Source of the DNA: Streptomyces aureus
GTDB taxonomy: Bacteria > Actinomycetota > Actinomycetes > Streptomycetales > Streptomycetaceae
DNA: 63,806 bases
Direction: 5' to 3'
Assembly (NCBI RefSeq): GCF_001418135.1
Contig: NZ_LIPQ01000074.1
Coordinates: 1 to 63,806, forward strand
In this document: one piece after another, positions 57,794-63,806 of the stretch
Layout: each line of letters begins with the position of its first letter
Position numbering within the stretch: the first letter of the stretch is position 1
Made by a program: the position numbers and the translations under genes
Notes under the pieces: generated by a model
What the model saw: the letters and a program-made list of their open reading frames with translations, nothing else
Told to the model about the DNA's origin: nothing
Database searches by the model: none

Positions 57794-58776
57794 AGTGCTC
57801 GCTCCCCCATAAGACCGGCCGCACCCTTGGCGAGCATCTCGTCCGCGAGTTCGCGTCCGAGCGCCATGGCCTCGTCGTGCGAGGTGGGTACGGGTCCGGT
57901 GGTGGACAGCTGCACCAGCGTCGAGCCGTCGGTGGTGCCGACGACGCCGCGCAGGCGCATCTCGGTGACAACCTGCCCGTGACCGGGGTCGTCGGCCAGC
58001 AGGTCGGCCAGCGCACCCACGGGTGCGGAGCAGCCGGCCTCCAGGGCGGCGAGCAGGGATCGCTCGGCGGTCACGGCGGCCCGGGTGAGCGGGTCGTCGA
58101 GCTCGGCGAGCGCGGTGACGAGTTCGGCGTTCGACGCCAGGCACTCGATCGCCAGGGCCCCCTGGCCGGGGGCGGGCAGGACGGAGTCGACCGACAGGTG
58201 GTCGAGCGACAGGGAGCCGGTGAGCTCCTCCGTTCCGCCGATGCGGTTGAGGCCTGCCGCGGCGAGAACCACCGCGTCCAGTTCCCCGCTGCGTACGTAG
58301 CCGACCCGGGTGTCGATGTTGCCCCGGATCGGGACGCAGGTGATCTCCAGGCCGTGGTTGCGCGCGTACGCGTGGAGCTGGGCCATGCGCCGCGGCGAGC
58401 CGGTGCCGACCCGGGCGCCGTCGGGCAGCCGGTCCAGCGTCAGTCCGTCGCGGGCGATCAGCACGTCGCGCGGGTCCTCGCGCTCCGGGATCGCGGCCAG
58501 CACCAGGTCCGGGTGCTGCGTGGTCGGCAGGTCCTTCAGGGAGTGGACGGCGAAGTCCACCTCGTCCGCGAGCAGCGCGTCACGCAGGGCGGCGACGAAG
58601 ACGCCGGTGCCGCCGATCTGCGCGAGGTGCTCCCGGGAGGTGTCCCCGTACGTCGTGATCTCCACGAGCTCGACGGGCCGGCCGGTCAGCCGCCGGACGG
58701 CGTCGGCCACATGCCCGGACTGGGCCATGGCGAGCTTGCTGCGCCTGGTCCCGAGCCTCAGTGCCCTCTCGGTCAT
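57790..58776 (-). CDS. hemC: Hydroxymethylbilane synthase (porphobilinogen deaminase)
   Basis: A 328-residue HemC. The dipyrromethane cofactor attaches to Cys249 in LEAGCSAPVGA; RLGTRRSKLAMAQ, HSLKDLP and GTGSPRR are typical substrate-binding segments. It polymerises four porphobilinogens. The ATG overlaps the hemA stop (ATGA, 58773-58776) and the stop overlaps the hemD TTG start. Confidence 0.97.
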   Translation of the reverse strand: MTERALRLGTRRSKLAMAQSGHVADAVRRLTGRPVELVEITTYGDTSREHLAQIGGTGVFVAALRDALLADEVDFAVHSLKDLPTTQHPDLVLAAIPEREDPRDVLIARDGLTLDRLPDGARVGTGSPRRMAQLHAYARNHGLEITCVPIRGNIDTRVGYVRSGELDAVVLAAAGLNRIGGTEELTGSLSLDHLSVDSVLPAPGQGALAIECLASNAELVTALAELDDPLTRAAVTAERSLLAALEAGCSAPVGALADLLADDPGHGQVVTEMRLRGVVGTTDGSTLVQLSTTGPVPTSHDEAMALGRELADEMLAKGAAGLMGERAL

Positions 58777-60128
58777 ACTCGCCCTCGGTTCTTGACGTCG
58801 GCGTCATTCAGGTCGGCCCGGCTGACAGAAGCCACCGTCTCCGGGTCGAGGTCGAAGAGTGTCCGCAGCGCGTCCGCGTACCCGGCACCGCCGGGCTCGC
58901 TCGCCAGCTGCTTGACCCGCACGGTCGGCGCGTGCAGGAGCTTGTCGACCACGCGTCGCACGGTCTGGGTGATCTCGGCGCGCTGCTTGTCGTCGAGGCC
59001 GGGCAGCCGGCCCTCGAGCCGGGCGACCTCGCCGGCCACCACGTCGGCGGCCATGGTGCGCAGGGCGACGACGGTGGGGGTGATGTGGGCGGCGCGCTGG
59101 GCGGCGCCGAAGGCCGCGACCTCGTCGGAGACGATGCCGCGCACCTGGTCGACGTCGGCGGCCATAGGCGCGTCGGCGGAGGCCTCGGCGAGCGACTCGA
59201 TGTCGACGAGCCGGACACCGGGGACGCGGTGGGCGGCGGCGTCGATGTCGCGGGGCATGGCGAGGTCGAGCAGGGCGAGCGGGGTGCGTCGGCCCTGGAC
59301 GGCGGTCTCGATGTCGTCCCCGGTGAGGACGAGCCCGGTGGCGCCGGTGCAGGAGACGACGACGTCGGCACGTGTCAGTTCGTCGCCGACGGCAACCATC
59401 TCGACCGCGTGCGCGGCCACTCCCGTGCCGCCGGGCTCGTTCAGGATCTGCGCGAGCCGCTCGGCGCGGGCCAGGGTGCGGTTGGCGATGACGATCTCGG
59501 AGACGCCGGAACGCGCGAGCGTGGCGGCGGCGAGCGAGGACATCGAGCCGGCGCCGATGACGAGCGCCTTCTTGCCCTTGGCCCAGGTGTCGACGTCGGT
59601 GCCGTCGGCCAGCTGCTCCAGGCCGAAGGTGACGAGCGACTGCCCGGCCCGGTCGATCCCGGTCTCGCTGTGGGCGCGCTTGCCGACCCTCAGGGCCTGC
59701 TGGAACAGGTCGTTGAGGAGGCGGCCGGCGGTGTGCAGCTCCTGGCCGAGGGCGAGGGCGTCCTTGATCTGGCCGAGGATCTGCCCCTCGCCGACGACCA
59801 TCGAGTCGAGCCCGCAGGCCACCGAGAAGAGGTGGTGGACGGCCCGGTCCTCGTAGTGCACATAGAGATAGGGGGTGAGCTCGTCCAGGCCGACGCCGCT
59901 GTGCTGCGCGAGCAGCGTGGACAGCTCGGCGACACCGGCGTGGAACTTGTCCACGTCGGCGTAGAGCTCGATGCGGTTGCAGGTGGCCAGGACGGTGCCC
60001 TCGGCGGCCGGTTCGGCGGCGAGGGTGTCCTGGAGGAGCTTGGCCTGGGTGTCCGCCGCGAGTGCCGCCCGTTCCAGGATGGAGACGGGGGCGCTGCGGT
60101 GGCTGAGGCCGACGACGAGGAGGCTCAT
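58773..60128 (-). CDS. hemA: Glutamyl-tRNA reductase
   Basis: A 451-residue GluTR with nucleophile Cys50 in VLATCNRIELY, the domain II motif VVGEGQILGQIKDA, and an NADPH Rossmann motif ALVIGAGSMSSLAAATLA. It makes glutamate-1-semialdehyde, used by HemL encoded at 30.2-31.5 kb. Its ATG overlaps the rex stop by 4 nt. Expression is expected to respond to the NADH/NAD+ ratio through Rex. Confidence 0.97.
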   Translation of the reverse strand: MSLLVVGLSHRSAPVSILERAALAADTQAKLLQDTLAAEPAAEGTVLATCNRIELYADVDKFHAGVAELSTLLAQHSGVGLDELTPYLYVHYEDRAVHHLFSVACGLDSMVVGEGQILGQIKDALALGQELHTAGRLLNDLFQQALRVGKRAHSETGIDRAGQSLVTFGLEQLADGTDVDTWAKGKKALVIGAGSMSSLAAATLARSGVSEIVIANRTLARAERLAQILNEPGGTGVAAHAVEMVAVGDELTRADVVVSCTGATGLVLTGDDIETAVQGRRTPLALLDLAMPRDIDAAAHRVPGVRLVDIESLAEASADAPMAADVDQVRGIVSDEVAAFGAAQRAAHITPTVVALRTMAADVVAGEVARLEGRLPGLDDKQRAEITQTVRRVVDKLLHAPTVRVKQLASEPGGAGYADALRTLFDLDPETVASVSRADLNDADVKNRGRV

Positions 60129-60922
60129 GCCGGCATCACGGCGGGGACGTCCCCGTCGGGTCCCTTGCGGCTGCCGCCCGTCGCGCCACGGGGGGCCGGC
60201 GGCGCGACGGCCGTGGCGGTCTCCGCGTCGACGGCCGCGTCGGCCTCGGCGTTCGACTCCTCGCCGGCCTTGCGCTGCTCGTGGAAGGCGAGGATCTGCA
60301 GCTCGATGGAGAGGTCGACCTTGCGTACGTCCACGCCGTCGGGCACGGAGAGCACGGTCGGGGCGAAGTTCAGGATGGAGGTGACTCCGGCGGCCACGAG
60401 CCGGTCGCAGACCTGCTGGGCGACACCGGCCGGGGTCGCGATGACGCCGATGGAGACGCCGTCCTCCTCGATGATCTTCTCGAGGTCGTCGCTGTGCTGG
60501 ACGGGGATCCCGGCGACCGGCTTGCCGGTCATGGCGGGGTCGGCGTCGATCAGCGCGGCGACGCGGAAGCCGCGGGACGCGAAACCGCCGTAGCCGGCGA
60601 GCGCGGCGCCGAGGTTACCGATACCGACGATGACGACCGGCCAGTCCTGGGTGAGCCCCAGCTCACGGGAGATCTGGTAGACGAGGTACTCGACGTCGTA
60701 GCCGACCCCGCGGGTGCCGTAGGAGCCCAGGTAGCTGAAGTCCTTGCGCAGCTTCGCGGAGTTGACCCCCGCCGCGGCGGCGAGCTCTTCGGAGGAGACC
60801 GTGGGTACGGAGCGCTCCGAGAGCGCGGTGAGTGCGCGCAGATACAGCGGAAGCCGGGCGACGGTGGCCTCGGGAATTCCTCGGCTACGGGTCGCCGGTC
60901 GGTGAGTTCGGCCAGTTGCCAC
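60125..60922 (-). CDS. rex: Redox-sensing transcriptional repressor Rex
   Basis: A 265-residue Rex. The winged helix (residues about 15-85: IPEATVARLPLYLRAL, VSSEELAAAAGVNSAKLRKDFSYLG) is followed by an NAD(H)-binding Rossmann domain with VVIVGIGNLGAALAGYG. Rex binds its operator when NADH/NAD+ is low and releases it when NADH rises. The C-terminal 40 residues are low-complexity. The GTG at 60922 has AGGAG just upstream. It is the first gene of rex-hemA-hemC-hemD, as in S. coelicolor, and its own promoter carries a Rex operator. Confidence 0.97.
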   Translation of the reverse strand: MATGRTHRPATRSRGIPEATVARLPLYLRALTALSERSVPTVSSEELAAAAGVNSAKLRKDFSYLGSYGTRGVGYDVEYLVYQISRELGLTQDWPVVIVGIGNLGAALAGYGGFASRGFRVAALIDADPAMTGKPVAGIPVQHSDDLEKIIEEDGVSIGVIATPAGVAQQVCDRLVAAGVTSILNFAPTVLSVPDGVDVRKVDLSIELQILAFHEQRKAGEESNAEADAAVDAETATAVAPPAPRGATGGSRKGPDGDVPAVMPA

Positions 60923-60987
60923 GGTGCTCCTGCGGGATGAGCGGGGCTGCAGGCGGCCATATGTCCCAAGACCGCCCCGTCGAATGC

Positions 60988-61016
60988 AGGCTATGTCTTT
61001 GTGAACGCGTGCACAA
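60988..61016 (-). promoter_or_regulatory. rex promoter with Rex operator (ROP)
   Basis: TTGTGAACGCGTGCACAA at 60999-61016 matches the known ROP consensus TTGTGAANNNNTTCACAA with one mismatch and extends to CTTTGTG/CACAAAG arms (60997-61018). On the minus strand -35 TTGTGC (61016-61011), 17-bp spacer, -10 TAGCCT (60993-60988), so the operator covers the -35 and spacer. Confidence 0.85.
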
Positions 61017-61194
61017 AGATGGTGTCCGTTTTGTCTGCCCAAAGTGCCCGGGGTCACGCGGCCGGTTCGTATCGTCACGGAACCGCGCGGCAGGTCAGCG
61101 CGTTGAGAACCCGAAGGGGGCAAAACCGCACACACTCCTCACGACACCGCCCCCGAAACCCAACAAAACGTCCACGATGGTAGCCGTCTTTCGG

Positions 61195-61476
61195 TCACGC
61201 ACCCAGTTCGCGCCGGAGCCTCCCGGCGTCGACACGCCAGAAGGTGTGCTGCTCGCCGTCGACCAGGACGACGGGAATCTGCTCCCAGTACGCCCGGTGG
61301 AGCTCCTCGTCCCGGGTGATGTCCTTCTCCTCCCAGCGCGCCCCCGTCTCCGCGCACACGGCTTCGATCACCGCGCGGGCGTCGTCACAGAGATGACAGC
61401 CCGGCTTGCCGATCAGCGTCACCGTGCGCGACCCGGCGTCCGTCTTCTTCTTCGTCCGTCCGAACATGACGTCCAT
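61195..61476 (-). CDS. Glutaredoxin-family protein
   Basis: A 93-residue thioredoxin-fold protein with redox site CHLC in TLIGKPGCHLCDDARAVIE and the cis-Pro segment IPVVLVDGEQH. It is close to the DUF836/glutaredoxin-like group common upstream of rex in actinomycetes. The start is either ATG 61476 or ATG 61467. It is divergent from the HAD gene with only 93 bp between. Confidence 0.9.
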   Translation of the reverse strand: MDVMFGRTKKKTDAGSRTVTLIGKPGCHLCDDARAVIEAVCAETGARWEEKDITRDEELHRAYWEQIPVVLVDGEQHTFWRVDAGRLRRELGA

Positions 61477-61557
61477 TCTGTCCCTGATTAACAGGGGAGC
61501 CCCGCAGTGTTCACGCCGCGGCATCGTCACAAGTCGGGAAGTACCGAACAGACTGGC

Positions 61558-61563
61558 TATGCT
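61558..61563 (+). promoter_or_regulatory. -10 box of HAD hydrolase gene (leaderless arrangement)
   Basis: TATGCT ends 6 nt before the ATG at 61570. Confidence 0.55.
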
Positions 61564-61569
61564 CACCGC

Positions 61570-62529
61570 ATGGCCGCTCTGGGATGGCTCACCCCCCGTA
61601 GGCGCTCCGCCACCGCGCGCAGCGTGCTCGCAGGCGAGGCCGCTGCCGAGGCAGCGCGCAAGTCCTCGCTCCAGCTGGAACGGGAGCGGGAGGAGGCGGC
61701 GGCCCATGAACCCGCGGAGGCCGAGACCCCGCCCGAGCCGGAGTTCCCCGTCGTCGGCGACGTACGGGCGGCCGCGTTCTTCGATCTCGACAACACCGTG
61801 ATGCAGGGCGCGTCGATCTTCCACTTCGGCCGCGGCCTGTACAAGCGGAAGTTCTTCCAGCGCCGTGAACTCGCCCGCTTCGCCTGGGCGCAGGCCTGGT
61901 TCCGGATCGCCGGCGTCGAGGACCCCGAGCACATCCAGGAGGCCCGCGACAGCGCCCTGTCCATCGTCAAGGGCCATCGGGTCTCCGAACTGATGTCGAT
62001 CGGCGAGGAGATCTACGACGAGTACATGGCCGACCGCATCTGGCCCGGCACCCGCGACCTCGCCCAGGCGCACCTGGACGCGGGCCAGAAGGTCTGGCTG
62101 GTCACGGCCGCCCCGGTCGAGACGGCCACGATCATCGCCCGCAGGCTCGGCCTGACCGGCGCGCTCGGCACGGTCGCCGAGTCCATCGACGGCGTCTACA
62201 CCGGCAAGCTGGTCGGCGAGCCCCTGCACGGCCCGGCGAAGGCCGAGGCGGTACGGGCCCTCGCCGCCGCCGAGGGCCTCGACCTGAGCCGCTGCGCCGC
62301 CTACAGCGACTCGCACAACGACATCCCGATGCTCTCGCTCGTCGGCCACCCGTACGCGATCAACCCGGACACCAAGCTCCGCAAGTACGCGAAGGCCCGG
62401 GACTGGCGACTGCGCGACTACCGGACCGGCCGCAAGGCCGCCAAGGTCGGCATCCCCGCCGCCGCGGGTCTGGGCGCCCTGGCCGGCGGCACGGCGGCCG
62501 CGGTCGCCCTGCACCGCCGCCGCCACTGA
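61570..62529 (+). CDS. HAD-superfamily IB hydrolase (SerB-like)
   Basis: A 319-residue HAD-IB phosphatase. Motif I is AAFFDLDNTVMQGAS (nucleophile Asp at about residue 75), motif II VTAAPVETA, and motif III-IV KAEAVRALAA with YSDSHNDIPML. An acidic N-terminal extension precedes the domain, and a short hydrophobic, Arg/His-ended C-terminus (LGALAGGTAAAVALHRRRH) could touch the membrane. Substrate unknown, perhaps a phospholipid or phosphoserine-like ester. It stands between rex and bldN as in S. coelicolor. Confidence 0.92.
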   Translation: MAALGWLTPRRRSATARSVLAGEAAAEAARKSSLQLEREREEAAAHEPAEAETPPEPEFPVVGDVRAAAFFDLDNTVMQGASIFHFGRGLYKRKFFQRRELARFAWAQAWFRIAGVEDPEHIQEARDSALSIVKGHRVSELMSIGEEIYDEYMADRIWPGTRDLAQAHLDAGQKVWLVTAAPVETATIIARRLGLTGALGTVAESIDGVYTGKLVGEPLHGPAKAEAVRALAAAEGLDLSRCAAYSDSHNDIPMLSLVGHPYAINPDTKLRKYAKARDWRLRDYRTGRKAAKVGIPAAAGLGALAGGTAAAVALHRRRH

Positions 62530-62762
62530 GGCCCGGCCCCCGCTTCTCCCCCGGTACGCCGGGGACCGGTCTGCCGATACGTTTCGGCTGCGATCGTCTG
62601 CGACAACCCCGGACCAGGCGCCCTCACCCGTCCGTGGTCGAACACCCCCGCACAGGTCGACTCCCAGGCATTCGGGGCTCCTTACCCCGCAGCGGCCCCG
62701 ATCACTCACCGGTCCCGCACTTGAGCACAACGCAACGCGCGCGCAGTCACACTCGGAAGCAA

Positions 62763-62779
62763 ACCGATCAACAATCGGT
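62763..62779. promoter_or_regulatory. Palindrome upstream of bldN
   Basis: ACCGATCAACAATCGGT, perfect 6-bp arms and a 5-bp spacer, about 190-206 bp before the bldN GTG. Confidence 0.45.
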
Positions 62780-62873
62780 CACCAATTGCACCTTGATCCG
62801 ACTGCAAGCAGTAACAGAACCGACGGAACCGGTGATTTGAGCAACTGGGTGTAGCGCTGCCTGTACGAAGCGT

Positions 62874-62879
62874 TATTCT
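62874..62879 (+). promoter_or_regulatory. Candidate -10 box of bldN
   Basis: TATTCT lies about 90 bp before the GTG; no good -35 hexamer is seen at 16-19 bp, so activation or another sigma factor may be needed. Confidence 0.35.
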
Positions 62880-62968
62880 CCTGGGACGCACAAAGGACCC
62901 CTCACGTCGCCACGACGGGTGAACGGTCCCGCACTGCACGTGATGGAAGCTCTGCCTCTGGGAGTCCC

Positions 62969-63757
62969 GTGTACCCACACGTCGGGGTTGACACCTCGGG
63001 CCTGGCTACGCTGCGCGCAACGGTCCTCGACCGTTTGCGCGGCTTCGTCCCCACCGCGTACGCCGGCCCCGTCCCCGCCTTCGCCTTCGCCGCACCGGCA
63101 CCCGCCGGCCCTTGCTATGCCCTGGCCGACGGCGGCGCCGCCGTCGGCAGACGCGGCGCCCGGTCCGGAACCTCGACCACCACCCCCCGCCGCCCCACCG
63201 CCGACAGCGACAGCGCTCGCATGATGGACCTGGTCGAGCGCGCCCAGGCGGGCGAGGCCGAGGCCTTCGGCCGGCTGTACGACCAGTACAGCGACACCGT
63301 CTACCGCTACATCTACTACCGCGTCGGCGGGAAGGCGACGGCGGAGGACCTCACAAGTGAGACGTTCCTGCGCGCCCTGCGCCGGATCTCCACCTTCACC
63401 TGGCAGGGCCGCGACTTCGGCGCCTGGCTCGTCACCATCGCCAGGAACCTGGTCGCCGACCACTTCAAGTCCAGCCGCTTCCGCCTGGAAGTGACCACCG
63501 GCGAGATGCTCGACGCCAACGAGGTCGAGCGCAGCCCCGAGGACTCCGTCCTGGAGTCCCTCTCCAACGCCGCACTCCTCGACGCGGTCCGCCGCCTCAA
63601 CCCCCAGCAGCAGGAGTGCGTCACCCTGCGCTTCCTCCAGGGTCTCTCCGTCGCCGAGACCGCCCGGGTCATGGGGAAGAACGAGGGAGCGATCAAGACC
63701 CTCCAGTACCGGGCCGTCCGCACCCTGGCCCGCCTTCTCCCGGACGACGCCCGCTGA
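62969..63757 (+). CDS. bldN: Developmental ECF sigma factor BldN
   Basis: A 262-residue ECF sigma factor. After an N-terminal extension of about 85 residues (YPHVGVDTSGLATLRATVLD at its start), which in S. coelicolor is removed to activate the protein, come region 2 (EAEAFGRLYDQYSDTVYRYIYYRV) and region 4 (LNPQQQECVTLRFLQGLSVAETARVMGKNEGAIKTLQYR), each read in segments. BldN directs genes for aerial mycelium formation, such as chaplins and rodlins, and is held by the anti-sigma factor RsbN, whose gene would lie just to the right of this window. The GTG start matches the conserved N-terminus. Confidence 0.97.
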   Translation: MYPHVGVDTSGLATLRATVLDRLRGFVPTAYAGPVPAFAFAAPAPAGPCYALADGGAAVGRRGARSGTSTTTPRRPTADSDSARMMDLVERAQAGEAEAFGRLYDQYSDTVYRYIYYRVGGKATAEDLTSETFLRALRRISTFTWQGRDFGAWLVTIARNLVADHFKSSRFRLEVTTGEMLDANEVERSPEDSVLESLSNAALLDAVRRLNPQQQECVTLRFLQGLSVAETARVMGKNEGAIKTLQYRAVRTLARLLPDDAR

Positions 63758-63806
63758 CCGGTCCGCTCCCCCCACACGCGCCCCCGCGGACCGGTCAGCG
63801 GGCGTC

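Larger units (their letters stand above)
62530..62968. other. 439-bp regulatory region of bldN
   Basis: No coding frame. The half nearer bldN (about 62750-62900) is distinctly A/T-rich for this genome. It holds a perfect palindrome at 62763-62779, a TATTCT -10 candidate at 62874-62879, and a weak BldD-like AC(N5)GT element at 62842-62854. A long upstream region fits the complex developmental control known for bldN. Confidence 0.6.

Noticed and set aside
62842..62854. BldD binding site upstream of bldN
   Set aside because: Only the inner AC and GT positions match the consensus; too weak to claim, though BldD control of bldN is known in S. coelicolor.
1..63806. Biosynthetic gene cluster, prophage or defence island
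   Set aside because: No polyketide or peptide synthase modules, phage structural genes, restriction or toxin-antitoxin genes were found; isolated oxidoreductases and regulators do not form a cluster.

Overview
The window is chromosomal DNA from a Streptomyces (or very close streptomycete). It has very high G+C with strong third-position G/C bias, frequent GTG starts and many 4-nt ATGA/GTGA gene overlaps. Lineage markers include the developmental sigma factor BldN with its long N-terminal extension, the rex-hemA-hemC-hemD operon with a Rex operator, a class I lysyl-tRNA synthetase next to argS, futalosine-type menaquinone genes, and DUF3558/DUF2637 proteins. No rRNA, tRNA, CRISPR array, transposase or integrase was seen.

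Layout. (1) 1-10.1 kb: a cell-surface glycan locus. A rightward set (large membrane protein, small membrane protein, flavin oxidoreductase, GH16 lipoprotein) converges on a leftward four-gene operon (DPM1-like GT2, GT2 with a Gly-Pro linker, flippase-GT2 fusion, polysaccharide deacetylase) whose genes all overlap by 4 nt. A TetR gene with a palindrome in the divergent gap follows. (2) 11-13.8 kb: mqnL, a small unknown gene and mqnP, translationally coupled. (3) 13.9-23.5 kb: mixed accessory genes: LysR/DMT exporter, a tiny secreted acidic protein, a GntR gene with a 28-bp palindrome facing two small genes, a deaminase-dioxygenase pair, and a P-loop NTPase coupled to a membrane-anchored periplasmic-binding-fold protein. 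(4) 23.5-31.5 kb: cytochrome c maturation system II (tlpA-ccdA-resB-ccsB) with hemL and a histidine phosphatase, the order also known from Mycobacterium, interrupted here by a deacetylase-family lipoprotein. (5) 31.8-45.2 kb: a KimA-like K+ transporter and many small regulator/enzyme units (MerR, AraC, MarR-NmrA, TetR-monooxygenase, acetyltransferases, SDR). (6) 45.4-49.9 kb: RtcB RNA ligase, two DUF3558-type lipoproteins and a DUF2637 protein. (7) 50-54.9 kb: lysS and argS, divergent, with two perfect DnaA boxes between them. (8) 55-63.8 kb: hemB, rex-hemACD, glutaredoxin, HAD phosphatase and bldN.

How it works together. Three blocks serve respiration: menaquinone synthesis, cytochrome c maturation and tetrapyrrole synthesis (hemL, hemB, hemA, hemC, hemD), the last under the NADH/NAD+ sensor Rex. 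Regulation is unusually readable. Perfect or near-perfect palindromes sit beside the TetR, GntR, MarR and second TetR genes, and about a dozen monocistronic genes have a TANNNT-type -10 box ending exactly 6 or 7 nt before the start codon, the signature of leaderless mRNAs.

Nothing in the window matches a known defence or secondary-metabolite cluster. The best candidates for undescribed biology are the NTPase/binding-protein pair, the surface-glycan operon with its dual-start flippase-GT2 gene, and the small GntR-controlled module.
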